Positions 32,718 to 44,000 of a stretch of DNA of 64,000 bases are shown piece by piece. The position numbers were made by a program, and so were the translations under genes. The number at the start of each line of letters is the position of its first letter. Position 1 is the stretch's first letter. This DNA is from Diacronema lutheri. Lineage: Eukaryota > Haptophyta > Pavlovophyceae > Pavlovales > Pavlovaceae. A model generated the notes under the pieces. The model ran no database searches, was not told the DNA's origin, and saw only the letters and a list, made by a program, of their open reading frames with translations. Location: NCBI GenBank assembly GCA_019448385.1, contig JAGTXO010000001.1:558001-622000 (forward strand), given 5' to 3'.

Positions 32718-33605
32718 GGGGCGGGGGACGGGGACGGGTGGCGCAGACCCGCAGTTTGTTGTGAGGCGTGGCGGGGCGCTCGCGCGCGCGGCGGCTGAAG
32801 GCGCGGGGCGCGCACCCGTCGGACGCGCCGGCGGAGGCGAGCGTGTGCTCCCACGGCAAGAAGTGCACGCTCGTGACGCTTTTGTTGCACTCGACGCGCG
32901 CGCGCTTGCGCCGATCGGCTGCGCTGTTCGGGTGGTGCGCGCGCGAGATGCGCAGGACGGGCGAGAGCGCGTGGTCGCTCGAGCCCGCGCGCGTGTCCCA
33001 CAGCATGATGTGCCCGTCACGCCCGCCCGTGGCGATCAGATGCGTCGTCTCGGCCCGCGTCGCCACCGACTTGATCGAGCCGGCGTGACCCTTGCCAACG
33101 TGGAGCGCGCGCGCCGTCTCCACGTCCCACATCCGAAATGTCTGGTCGCCGCTCGCGGTGACGAGGTGGCGATCGTCGTCAAGCCACGCAAGGTCAAAGA
33201 TGGCGTTGCTGTGCGCGTCCCACCGGCACCGGAGCGCGTGCTCCGCTGCGTCCGTCGCACTCAGCTCGAAGAGCGCGACGGTGCCCTCCTCATCGGCGAC
33301 GGCAAACCGCCGCGCCGCGCGCGGCGTGCGCGCAAACTTTAGGGCAAAGGGCAGCGTAGGTTGGCCATCGACACTCACGATGTCAAAGTCGACGACCTCG
33401 CGGTACGCGATGCTCTCCGCCAAAATCGGCCGGCAGCCTGACGCGGAGCGCGCCGCCGGCGGGCGGGCGCGGCGCGGCGGCGGCTCGGGCACGGTCAGCC
33501 GTCACCTCGCGCGTGAAGAGCCCACGCGCCAACGCAATGGGATGGCGCGGGAAGGCGCGCCAAGCTCGAGCGGCACGTACGTGTGCGCCCAAGCTCGCGC
33601 GCCAT
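31951..33605 (-). CDS. CDT2: CDT2/DTL-type WD40 substrate receptor
   Basis: Exons 33605-33581, 33437-32816 and 32653-31951 give 449 residues; an in-frame ATG at 33665 would add 20. CDT2 recruits PCNA-bound proteins such as Cdt1 to the CUL4-DDB1 ubiquitin ligase during DNA replication. WD40 blades match the family: 'WDAHSNAIFDLAWL', 'LVTASGDQTFRMWDVETA', 'IATGGRDGHIMLWDTRAG', 'SVTSVHFL', 'AGASDGKIKFWDLRGG' (restored by the second splice) and 'TFYVKAVFSPDGRHVASGSSD'. Two WDxR motifs are the usual DDB1 contacts. The C-terminus ends with 'RTIDDFWR', similar to a PCNA-binding box. Intron 2 holds 33 consecutive C on the coding strand. Exon 1 is short and less certain. Confidence 0.87.
32684..32716. 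repeat. 33-base poly-G run in CDT2 intron
   Basis: The run lies in intron 2 of the minus-strand CDT2 gene, so the transcript would contain poly-C. Flanks are also G-rich (GGGGAGGGA...GAGGGGCGGGGG). Confidence 0.9.
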
Positions 33606-33951
33606 GATCGCCTGGGCCACCGAGCGCCCGCCCGGCTGCGCGCCCGGCGTGCTCACCAAGGGCATTTCCAGTGCAAATCTCGCGCGCAAACGCCACTGCC
33701 CTCTTTTGAAAAGGAGCGCGGGAGTTTAATCATGCTGGGCGTCTGTAATTTCGATTTGACCGCGCGGCAGTCCAAAGGTGTGCGCTCGCCGCCGACAACG
33801 TCGGCGCGCGACGAGCGCAGCGCGCCTCTGCGGCGTACGCGATTGTCGCGGCGCGCACGCTGCGCGCGCGCACGCGTGCTACCCGCTCGGCACTGCTGAT
33901 TCGCACGCTCGCCCGCCGCCGTACCGTCTATCACTCTCGCCCAGCAGCACA
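33606..33951. other. Divergent region between CDT2 and the LHC gene
   Basis: About 346 bp. It contains the alternative CDT2 ATG at 33665, an AT-richer block near 33705-33760 and no other recognisable gene. Promoters of both genes must be here. Confidence 0.5.
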
Positions 33952-35007
33952 ATGTTTGCCCAGCTCCTCCTCACCTCTGCGCTCGCCTTCTCCGGGCCGG
34001 TCGCGCCGCGCACCGCGCGCTCGTCCGTGACGATGGCGGGCAAGTCGGCGGCCGTGCCCTTCCTCCCGAAGCCCGAGCACCTCGACGAGTCCCTCCCGGG
34101 CTACGCTGGCTTTGTGAGCCGCGCGCGCGCGCGCGCGCGCGCCCGCACGCATCCAGCTCCGATGCAGGCGACTATGCCCATCTGGTCGCGCATCTGTTCC
34201 CGCTCACCTGTCATGCGTGCCTCGCGCCCTTTTTGGCTGTGCGCAGGACCCGCTCAACCTCGCCTCGAGCTTCGACATCAAGTGGATGCGGGAGGCGGAG
34301 CTCAAGCACGGCCGCCTGTCAATGCTCGCGGTCGTTGGCTTCATCGCAACCGACCTGGGCATCGTCGCGCCGGGTGCGCCGGTCGGCTTCAGCAGCGTCG
34401 CCGCGCACGACATGGCCGTCGAGAAGGGCGCGATGTACGTGCTCCTCTTCGCCGCCTCGCTCATCGAGGTGACGGCCGGCGTGCCAGCCGTCGAGCAGAT
34501 GATGAAGGGCTCGGACCGCAAGCCCGGCGAGTTTGCGTTCGGTGCGGCGCACGGCCGCGAGACCAGCGCCATGCGCGCACGAGGCGCGGCTGGCCACGCG
34601 CGCCGCGCGCGCGTGTCCAGCGGCATCGCACACCGCTCCGCTCGCCGACACCGTGGCGCGTGCGTGCATGCGTGCGCACCTGACGCGCAGACCCGCTCAA
34701 CTTCTCCAAGGACCCGGCCTCCGCCAAGAAGCTCGCGGTCAACGAGGTGAAGAACGGCCGCCTTGCGATGCTCGCCTTCTCCGGCATGGTGACGCAGGCT
34801 GTGCTCACCGGTGCGTGCACCGCGCCGCGCGAGCCAGCGGCGCGTGCCCTCATGTGGCCAGCGCGCGTCGCACGCGCGGCGGACGTGCGGCCGGGTCTGC
34901 GGGAATACGCGACAGCCTGACCGAAGCGCCAACTCACACGACCTGCTTGCGGCGCGCCCCCCGCTGCGGCGCCCTGACGTGCAGGCAAGGGCTTCCCGTA
35001 CCTGTAG
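33952..35007 (+). CDS. Fucoxanthin chlorophyll a/c-type light-harvesting protein
   Basis: Exons 33952-34113, 34247-34541, 34691-34810 and 34985-35007 give 199 residues. The protein would bind chlorophyll a/c and fucoxanthin in thylakoids. The leader has a signal peptide with an ALA-FSGP cleavage site followed by a basic transit-like part, as needed to cross a secondary plastid's membranes. The mature N-terminus 'LPGYAGFDPLNL' is typical. Helix 1 carries the chlorophyll-ligand motif '[13 protein letters not shown]' and helix 3 '[15 protein letters not shown]'; helix 2 lies between them. The last exon encodes only 'GKGFPYL', a common LHC ending, which supports the splice model. Donors are GTGAGC, GTGCGG and GTGCGT. 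Confidence 0.92.
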
Positions 35008-35336
35008 GCGTGCAGCGGCTGCCTCTCTCTCTCTCTCTCTCTTGCGCTGGCTCTGCCTGGGCGCACGCCGTCGTATATTCAGAATCTGTAGCAGGACGGG
35101 GGCCGGAACGCCTATGACTCTGTCACCAAGGTCGCTCGTGGTCGTGGCACGACGACTCCACGACTCCACGAGCGTGAAGACAGAGTCCGTTCAGCTCTCA
35201 CACTGCACACTGATGTACAGTGAGAGCTGAACGGAACACGGAAAATCTCGGACCGCGTGTTCTATCGGGAAGCGCACGAGGGCGGCGCTGCGCGCATCGC
35301 CCCCGGGAGCCTCCTCACGGGGCGCGGAGCGCATCG
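35008..35336. other. Intergenic region between LHC and SF3B4 genes
   Basis: About 329 bp. It holds a (CT)10 microsatellite at 35023-35042, a perfect 16-bp inverted repeat at 35186-35235, and a short tandem repeat of 'cgactccacga' near 35150-35172. No gene is visible; the region must include the LHC 3' end and the SF3B4 promoter. Confidence 0.6.
35186..35235. repeat. Perfect 16-bp inverted repeat (hairpin)
   Basis: Arms TCCGTTCAGCTCTCAC (35186-35201) and GTGAGAGCTGAACGGA (35220-35235) are exact reverse complements with an 18-base loop. The stem is long for chance in 64 kb. Confidence 0.95.
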
Positions 35337-36638
35337 ATGTCGGCCATCGGCGGGGCCGGCTTTGACCGGAACCAGGACGCGACGGTGTACGTCGGCGACC
35401 TCGACTCGCAGGTGGAGGATGCGCTGCTGTGGGAGCTCTTTGTGCAGGCGGGCCCGGTCGTGAGCGTGCACATACCTAAGGACAAGCTCACCGCACAGAG
35501 CATGGGCTTTGGCTTCGTCGAGTTCAAGAGCGAGATCGACGCGGAATACGCCGTCAAGGTGCTCAACATGGTCAAGCTCTTTGGCAAGCCGATGAAGGTG
35601 AACAAGTCGGCCAAGGACCGCGACGCGCTCGAGGTCGGCGCAAACCTCTTCCTTGGCAACCTCGACGCAGAGGTCGACGAGAAGCTGCTCTACGACACCT
35701 TCTCGGCGTTCGGCACGATCACCAACACGCCCAAGGTGATGCGCGACCCCGAGACCGGCAACTCGCGCGGCTTTGGCTTCGTCAATTTCGACTCGTTTGA
35801 AGCGTCGGACGCTGCGATCGAGGCCATGTCGGGCCAGTTCCTGTGTAACAAGCCGATCACCGTCTGCTACGCGCTCAAGAAGGACAGCAAGACTGAGCGG
35901 CATGGCACGGCGGCCGAGCGGTTACTCGCCGCGCGCCGCCCCGCCGTCCTCAGCAGCGTCTCGATCCGGCCCAACCAATTCTTCGCGGCGGCGGCGGGCG
36001 GTGAGGCGACCGGCCAGGGCTTCGTTGCGCCGCCGCCACCGCCGCCGCCGCCGTCGAGCCTCGGCGGATTTGCACCGCCGCCTGGCATGCCGCCGCCCGG
36101 CATGCCGCCGCCGCCACCACCGGGCAGCTTCGGCCTACCGCCTGGCATGGCCGTGCCGCCGCCGCCGCCGCCGCCGCCGCGCAGCTCTGGCCCGCCGCCT
36201 GGCGCCGCGGGCTTTGCGCCTCCAAATTTCGCGCCCCCGCCAAGCTTTGGCGCACCGCCTGGGATGGGCGTGCCCCCGCCCTTTGCGCGGCCTAACTTTC
36301 CTCCGGGCATGCCTCCGCCGCCGCCGTTGCTGGGTGGCTTTGCCCAGCCAGCCTCTGCGCGCCCGCCGGGCATGCCGCCGCCGCCGGGCATGCCGCCGCC
36401 CGGCATGCCGCCGCCGCCCGGCATGCCGCCGCCGCCCGGCATGCCGCCGCCGCCGGGCATGCCGCCGCCCGGCATGCCGCCGCCCGGCATGCCGCCGCCC
36501 GGCATGCCGCCGCCCGGCATGCCGCCGCCCGGCATGCCGCCGCCCGGCATGCCGCCGCCCGGCATGCCGCCGCCGCCGGGAATGGCTCCGCCGAATTTTC
36601 ACATTGCTCCGCCTCCGCCCCAAATCGCTCAGCAGTGA
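35337..36638 (+). CDS. SF3B4: Splicing factor 3B subunit 4 (SF3b49)
   Basis: Single exon, 433 residues. SF3B4 is a U2 snRNP protein that contacts pre-mRNA near the branch site. Two RRMs sit at residues about 16-93 and 103-180: 'ATVYVGDLD' with '[11 protein letters not shown]', and '[20 protein letters not shown]' with '[19 protein letters not shown]'. These match the family closely, including 'GKPMKVNKS'. The C-terminal half is proline-rich, with runs of P and about 13 tandem PPPGM-type units, longer and more regular than usual. The chosen start ([20 protein letters not shown]) is the normal N-terminus. Confidence 0.95.
   Translation: MSAIGGAGFDRNQDATVYVGDLDSQVEDALLWELFVQAGPVVSVHIPKDKLTAQSMGFGFVEFKSEIDAEYAVKVLNMVKLFGKPMKVNKSAKDRDALEVGANLFLGNLDAEVDEKLLYDTFSAFGTITNTPKVMRDPETGNSRGFGFVNFDSFEASDAAIEAMSGQFLCNKPITVCYALKKDSKTERHGTAAERLLAARRPAVLSSVSIRPNQFFAAAAGGEATGQGFVAPPPPPPPPSSLGGFAPPPGMPPPGMPPPPPPGSFGLPPGMAVPPPPPPPPRSSGPPPGAAGFAPPNFAPPPSFGAPPGMGVPPPFARPNFPPGMPPPPPLLGGFAQPASARPPGMPPPPGMPPPGMPPPPGMPPPPGMPPPPGMPPPGMPPPGMPPPGMPPPGMPPPGMPPPGMPPPGMPPPPGMAPPNFHIAPPPPQIAQQ
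36369..36592 (+). repeat. Coding minisatellite (PPPGM repeats) in SF3B4
   Basis: Tandem 15-bp units of the type CCGCCGCCCGGCATG, some with one extra CCG, encode P-P-P-G-M repeats at the SF3B4 C-terminus. Confidence 0.92.
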
Positions 36639-36864
36639 TTCTGCTGCCGCAAACGGCAGGCACCTTGCTTTGAGACCTAGCCAGGGTGTGTGGACACGCG
36701 CCAGCCAGGCCAAATTTCGTGACCTTGGCGGGGGGGAGGGGGGGGAGGCCCCAACATGGCATCGAGGCCATGGTCACGGGGGACCACGCGCGGCCCGAGC
36801 ACGCCGAGGGCTGGGCCGATTGTTGCGAAGGGCTGCTGCACGAGTGGCGCGCCCGCTCGGCGCG

Positions 36865-39800
36865 TCAAGCCGGCGGCTTGTACGTGGGCTCGCACACGGA
36901 CTCGACCGTCTCCTTGGGCAGCCTGCGCGCGGGGTAGGAGAGGTGGAAGGCGCCGCCGCCGACGCGCGCACGCACATGAGCTCGCGGGCTGTGCGTGCGC
37001 GGCGGCGCGTAACGGTGGCGCTGCCAGCGAGTGGCGCCGCGCGAGGGTTCTCGCACATGTAGCAAATGTCGTCCCACGGGTGGCGGTAGAGCGATTGCTT
37101 GAGGCGCTTCTGGTCGAGGTAGTGGCCGATGAAGCCGATCGAGCGGCCGAGGACAAAGAGGCCGTTCAGCACACCGCCCTTGATGTACTCGTCCGCCTCG
37201 TCGCGCGTGAAGGCGCCCGAGCCGCGGAGCAGGTCTACGAAGGCGCAGCCAATCGTGCCGTCCACGTTGAGGATGAGGTTGCTCTTCTTGCGCGTCGTCA
37301 GCTTCTCGACCTCGAGCGCGTACTTGAGCACCGTCGAGTCCGGGAAGTTGTCCTACCGGACGAGGCCACCATACACGGGAGGCGACCGCGCGTGAGCGAC
37401 GATGCGCATATGCTCGCGCGCGGCGGGCGCGGCGCGGCCAGGGCGAGCGGACCATGACGTAGCGCTTGAGGATGACGACGCGCTGGTCCGGGTTCTCGAG
37501 CGACTTGACACGATGACCAATGCCTGCAGGCGCGGCAGCGGTGGTGCGGTGCGTGGCACGGCAGACGGGCGGGCGAGCGGTCGGCAACGCGTAGCCGCGC
37601 AGCCGCGCGCTGACGCGAGCCGAGCGCGGCTTGGCCGAGCGCACCCATCAGCAGCTCGCCATTCTTGCGCTTCGACTCGATGAGCTGCGCGGGCGAGAGG
37701 CCGGCGTCGACACCCGCCGAGAAGCCTTCGGCGGCACCGTCGACCGCGCCGCCGAAGCGCGGGCCGATGGTGAGAAGTCCGGAGACGAGCGAGCTGATCA
37801 TGTCCTTGCCCGCGCGCGCGGTGATGATCGTGTTGTGCGCGCCCGCGACGGCCGGCCCGTGGTCAGCTGTGAGCATGAGCACCATCTCGATGAACTTGGT
37901 CGCGTAGCGGGGCAACCTGCGCTTGAACCACAGGAGGGAGAGCACGCCACCGATGCCAATGTCCTCCTCGAAGACTTTGGAGATCGGCATGCCCGCGTAG
38001 AGCAGCTCCTCGCCGCGGTCGTCGCAAATCGTGCTCACAAACGCCGCCGGCTTGCGCACGAGGCCCAACTCGCTCGCCCACTTGTAGTCCATCGGCATGC
38101 GCGGCGCCTCGGGCTCGGGGCCTTCGACGACGATGCCGCGCTCGACGAGCGAGTCGTACGTGAGCTTGATCGCCTCGGGCAGGTCGTTGAACGACTCGGG
38201 CACCACCGCGCCCGCCGCCTTGAGCGCGGCGTTCTTCGCCTCCGATGTCTCGAGCATCGAGTTTGCCGCGGAGCCGGCGTGCCCAAAGGAGATGGAGTAG
38301 TCGAAGCTCTTGGCGCATGTCCCAATGCACCACGCGACGAGCGGCTTTGTGATCGTGCCCGCCTTGATCGCCTCGGCAATCACGTACTCCTCGACGCCGC
38401 CCACCTCGCCGAGCAAGATCATCATCTTGACGTTCGGGTTCGCCTCGTACCGCATGATGTGGTCGACGAACGTTGTGCCCGGGTAGCGGTCGCCGCCGAT
38501 CGCGACGCCCTCGTACACGCCGTTTGTGTGCATCGAGACGATGTTGTTCAGCTCGTTGGACATGCCGCCCGAGCGCGAGACGTAGGCGACGGAGCCCGGC
38601 CGATGCAGCTTGCACGCGATGCAGTTGTCAATCATCCCGCCCGTGTTGCCGATGCGGAAGCAGCCCGGCTTGATGCCGCCGACCGTCGCCGGGCCGATGA
38701 TCGCGACGCCCTTCCGCTTCGCCTCGGCGTTGATCAGGCGCGTCTTGTTCTCGGGCACGCCCTCGGCAATAATCGCGATGCACCGCAACTGCTCAAAGCG
38801 CAACGCCTCCATCACCGACGAGTACACCGAGCGCTGCGACGCAAAGTTGACCATCACGTCGACGTCGGCGTTCGCGGCGAGCGCGCTCGCCGTGTCCTTG
38901 AAGACGGGGATGAGCACTTCCTTGGTGCCCCAGTAGAACTTTTGTACGTGGTCGCCGCCAAACGGGTAGATCATGCCGGCGACCGACGGCGTCTGCCGCT
39001 TGCAGCAAAAGTCAAAGTCGAGCATATTCTGCACCGCGACGACCTGCAGCCCGTACACGACCGCGCGCGTCGCGCTCGTGAAGAGCGTGTGCGGCCCGGC
39101 CGTCTCGGGCACGTTGCCGACGTGCGGGCCGCCGCCGACGGCGGGCGCGGAGAGCGCAGCGTCCATCGAGCTCACCGACGTGCTCGCACGCAGCGCCGAC
39201 GTCGGCTCGGCCGCCGTCCGCCGGCTCGGCTCGAGCGTCGGCTTGGCCTTGAATGCCGGGTCGAGGTACTGGAACGCCATTGGCACGATCGCCGTCAGAT
39301 GCGTCTCGGGGCCAAAGACGAACATCGGGATGCCGAGCTGCGTGCCAGCGGCGCGCATCGCGTCGAGGCCCTCCTGGTAGTTGGGACCGCCGCGCCGCAC
39401 GTACACCTGCACCCTGTGTGCGCGCAGCTGCGGCGCAAAGGCCTTGAGCGCCTGAATGATGCCGCCAAAGGTTGAGGCCACATTTGTGAAGTTTGCAATG
39501 CCGCCGCCGACAATGAGCACCTTGCCCTTGGGCTCGTAGCCCGCCGTCTCGACGGGCTCGCGGCACATGAGCGAGAGGATCGTCTTCGCGTACTCGAAGG
39601 TATGCTGCTTGGTCGGCGCGCCCGAATACTCGCCATAATTGCACAGCTCCTTTGAGAAGCCCAGGTCGCAAATCGTATCCGCGTAGATGACGGACGCACC
39701 GCCGCCCGCGACCATCGTCCAGACGCGGCCCTCGGGGTTGAGCACGGTCAGCTTGAGCGACGCGCCTGTCTTCTCGTCGAGCGCCTCCACGTACTCCTCC

Positions 39801-40546
39801 TCGGGCAGCCGACTGCGCCCAAAAGGTGCGGGCATGTCGAGCGTGCCCCACTTGTCCGCGCAGTCCTGCTGCGCGGTCAGGTCGACCTTGGCGGCGAGGT
39901 CGAGCGGGAGGACCGAGTCGCCCACCATCACGATCGGGTTGATCTCCAGGTACGTGAACGCGAGCTCGACGTAGAAGCGGTGCAGCGCGGCAAGGAAGGT
40001 CGCGACGCGCGGCCGCACGGCGTCGGGCAGCCCACCGAGCAGGCCGGCCGCGACCGCGCCCGCGTCGAGCGCGGTGCCGGCGCGCACCTCGAGCTTGGCC
40101 GCCTTCGCGTCCACGTCGCCCACGTCGACACCGCCTTCGTGGTAGAACATCACCACGTCCACGTCGCGCAACGAGTAGATGCACACGTAGTGCTCAGCGG
40201 ACGACGACATGTCCGCCATCGGCTCGACCACAAAGCAGTCGAGCGTGCCGCGCACGCCCTCGAGCTCAATGGACGAGCCCATCCACGCGCGCACCTGGGC
40301 CTTGACGCCCTCCCAATCCAGACCAATCTTCACGAGCCCGGCCTTGCCGCGCCGCTTGATGAGCTGGTCGGGCTTGACGACGAGCTTCGCGGTGAGCAGC
40401 CACGGCTCCGTCGACGGCAGCGTCTCGAGGTCGGCGAGCGACTTGACCTGCGCGGCCTGACAATGGAAGAGCGGCTGCCCGGCCTCATCCTTGAGGAATT
40501 TGCTCATCAGCTTCTTGCCATTGTACTCGCGGATCGCCTTCTGCAT
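36865..40546 (-). CDS. ACLY: ATP-citrate lyase, single-chain form
   Basis: Exons 40546-37645, 37523-37453, 37352-37057 and 36922-36865 give 1,108 residues, close to animal ACLY (1,101). The cytosolic enzyme turns citrate and CoA into acetyl-CoA and oxaloacetate for lipid synthesis. The ATP-grasp half starts '[18 protein letters not shown]'. The CoA-ligase half has '[21 protein letters not shown]' and the phosphohistidine H756 in '[10 protein letters not shown]'. The citrate-synthase-like end has 'RFGGAVDGA', 'MGIGHRVKS' (restored by splicing), 'NLILNVDG' and '[14 protein letters not shown]'. The last exon encodes '[18 protein letters not shown]'. Both halves are in one chain, unlike the two-subunit enzyme of plants and ascomycetes. 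Confidence 0.96.
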
Positions 40547-41052
40547 GGCGCGCGCGCGCGGGGGGACGGGTCGACCGAGCGCGAGTCCTCGCCGCGCGCC
40601 TTGATTATCGATCCTTTTGGCTTTTGCCCTGGATGCACCCTTCCCGCCCCTTTTTCAAAACGGCACACAGCCAAGGTTTTGACTTTTGAAGCCCTGGGCG
40701 TAGGGGTGGGCGGCGCGCGCCTCGCGGGCACGGTGTCTGCGCGCCTTCGGGGCCCTTCGGCGATCAGGAATCGCATCGAAGTTGGACCACCGTCGCCCGT
40801 TCGATCAGCGAAGGCACGCACGGCCCCAATCACCCACGCGCACGCTGTCAAAGCGCTCACGCGCGCGGCCGTCAAGGGCTCGAGCTCACGCTGCGCTGAG
40901 CTGGAGCCCTCCAAGCAGCTCTGTGCCCCAGCTCACGCTGCACTGAGCTGGAGCACTTCAAGCAGCCCTGCGCCCCAGCTCACGCTGCACCGAGCTCCAC
41001 ACCGCGTGGGCGCGCCACCAGCCTCCGCCGTGCAGCAGTACAGGCCGGCGCG
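40547..41052. other. Intergenic region upstream of ACLY
   Basis: About 506 bp between the ACLY start and the stop of the EF-hand gene (both minus strand). It contains 2.3 copies of a 47-bp tandem repeat and nothing else I recognise; the ACLY promoter should be here. Confidence 0.55.
40883..40990. repeat. 47-bp tandem repeat, about 2.3 copies
   Basis: Units starting AGCTCACGCTGC begin at 40883, 40930 and 40977. Each contains GAGCTGGAGC and AAGCAGC; copies differ by a few bases. They lie 340-440 bp upstream of the ACLY start. Confidence 0.9.
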
Positions 41053-44000
41053 TCAGGCCGGGGTCGTCGGCCGGCGTGCGACCGTGCGCGCGTCAGCCGT
41101 GGCGCGCGCGCGGGCGGTCGAAGGGCGCGCAGCAGCATCGCTGCGCACATTGCCCGCGTACGGCGTGCGCGCCGAGAAGCCACTGCCTGCGTGTGCGCCG
41201 CGCGCGCCTGCCGGCGTGGGCGTGGGCGCACCGATGTGCGCTCCATACGATGATGGCATTGCGACAGGCGTGAGCGGGGGCGCGGCCGGCAGGCGGTGCG
41301 CGAGCCGCTCGAATTCGTCCACGCTCAGCCGGCCGTCCGAGTTCAGATCGGCCTCGCGGATCAAGGCGAGCGACTGCGAGTCGCTCACGTCCGCGCCCGA
41401 CGCGCGCAGCGCGGCTGCGCGACGGGCGGCGCGGCGCGCGCGCGCGCGGCCGGTGAGCCGCGATGTGCGAGCGGCGGCGACTTGCCGCGTGCACGCGGCG
41501 CGCACGCACCGCGCAGCTCCTTGGACGAAATGTAGCCGTTGCGGTCGCGGTCAAATGCGGCAAACGCGGCGCGCGCTGCGCCGTCCGGCCGGCGCGCGCC
41601 GCCCGTCGCTGCGCTCGGCGCGCGCGACGCGGCCGTGGCGGCCGTCTCATCCGCTTGTGCGGCCGCCTGAGCATCGAGCGGCAGGCAGTGCGGAGCGGAG
41701 GGGCCAAGCCGACCCCGGTGTGACCGAGCGGCAGGCAGTATGGAGCGGAGGGGCCAAGCCGACCCCGGTGTGACCGAGCGCGCGCGCGCGCGGCGCGCGC
41801 GGCGCAGCTCCCGGCGGCGACGCGCGCGCGCGCACGATGAGCTGTTGCGCGAGCTTGTCAAACGCAGCGAAGTCGATGGAGCTCGCGCGCAGCTGCGCGA
41901 GGAGCAGCCGCGCCGATGGCGAGTCGGCGCGCACGCCGGCCGCGCGCATCGCGGCGGGTAGCGAGCGCGCGTGCACGTGGCCGGGCGCGAGTGCGTCCTC
42001 GTGCTGCAAGAAGGCCGCGGCGAGCGCGGTGCCGCTCGGCAGCGCGTCCGCGCCGTCTGGCGCGCCGCGCGCGCCGTCCACGCCCGCCGCGCCGAGCGGC
42101 GGGAGCGTGTGCGCAAGGGCGCAGAACTCGGCGAACGAGAGCGAGCCGTCGCCGTCAACGTCGGCGACGCGGAAATTACGGATTACCTCGTCCGTGACGC
42201 CGAGGCCCGCCGAGCGGAGCGCCGGCTTGAGCTCGCGCATTGAGAGCATCCCCGAACGGTCGCGGTCGAAACGGTTGAACGCATCGCGCAGGGCGCCGTA
42301 CCGCGCCGACGGCGAGCGGCCGGCGCCGTCTGCACCGGCGCCACCGCCAGCGAGGCCGACGATGGGCGGCGAGCGCGCGCGGGCGAGCGGCGACACGGCC
42401 GTGCGCACGGGCGAATGCGCGCCGCGCGCGCTGGCGCGCGGCGCGGCCGGCGGCGACCGCGCGCGCGCGGCGCCGGCGAGCGTGTAGCCCCCGAGCGGGC
42501 GCGTCGCGCCGTCGCCCAGCTGCGCGCCGCTCGCAACGGCGCCAAGCGTGCCGTCGTCGTTGTAGTAGCGTACGTCGCCGACGCGCAACGCCGCGGCCGA
42601 GTCGAGCGAGCGCGAGACTGCCGGCTGCGCGCCTCGGCCGAGCGCCTCCTGCACGCCCGCACGCAGCGCGCGCACACTTGGCTGCGGTTGCGGCTGCGCG
42701 CCGCCCGCTGCGCCGTCGAACGCGCCGCGCGCGCGCGCGTTGGGCACGGCGGCGCCGTCGCCAGCGCCGGACGCAGCCCACGTCGCGCCGCGCGCGACGC
42801 TCGGCGCGCCGTCGAGCGCGTGCAGCAGCGGGTGCTCATGGATCTGGTCAGCAGCCGTGAATGCTGAGACGACGCGAAAGACCAGGTCGACGGTATCGTG
42901 TGCGGAGCTGTGCTCGTACGCGCCGGCAATGGGCGCGAGTGGCACAGCGCGGAATGTGTAGACCGCGTCGCCCGGGAAGCGCCACGCCGCGCCGCCCTCA
43001 ACCGCCGCGCCGAGCCGAGTCGCAAAATGCGCGTCGCCGTCGAAGACGACCGCGCCCTCCGCGAGGCGCGCGCCATCGGCGAGGCGGTACGCGGACATGA
43101 GCACGCGCGCGCGCGCATTGAGCACGTGCTCGATCTCGAGGCACTGATTTGACAGCACTTGCAGCGTCGCGCCACCGCTGCCCGCCTCTGCGCCGGCCAC
43201 CGGCGCGAGCGCGGCGGTCGGCAGGATGTGCAGCGAGCGTTCGACCAACGTGCCGTACGCGCGCGGCCCACGCCACTCTGACGACGCGGCATTGGTGCGG
43301 CCGCCATGCGCGCCGGCGTGCGCCGCGCTGCCGCTCGCACCCGCGCCGCCGTGCGCGCGCTCCGCGCCGCTGCCGCCGCCGCCGCCATCGACGCCGCGCG
43401 CGCGCCCGCGGCCGCGGCCGGCGGACAACGGGCGCGCGCCCACTGACCGGTATTGCGCGGCGCCGTGGCGCGCGGCGCCGGCGGTGCGTCCGGTGGTGCC
43501 AAGCTGCGCGGCGCGCGTGCGCGCGCGTGCCGCGTGCATCTCCTTCACCGAGAGCACGAGCTGCGCGAACTCGAAGAAGTCAAGCATGCCCGAGCCGTCC
43601 TCGTCCGCGCGCGCGAAAAGCGCTGCCGTGCTTCCGTCCACGCGCACACCGATGAGCGCGGCGGCGCGCGTGAGCTCAGAGGGCGAGATCGCGCCCGACT
43701 TGTCAATGTCCACCTTCTCGAACGCCGCGCGCAGCTCGACCGCTGGGCGCAGCGCATCTGCCGCGCGCAGCGTGACCTCGAGCGTACAGAGTGGCCGCCC
43801 ACCACGCACGCGCACGGCCAGCGGCCTCGCCGTCGCGTCGCCGGCGCGCGCGAGCTCGTCGAGGCGGAGCGAGATGTGCCCGAGCTTGCGGTACGCGTGC
43901 GGCGCGCCCGCTGCCGGCGCGCCGATGCCGCTCGCATCGTACACGGTGAGCCGGAGCTCCGGGTCGTAATGTTCGCGACTCGTCAGTGCCGCGAGCAGGG

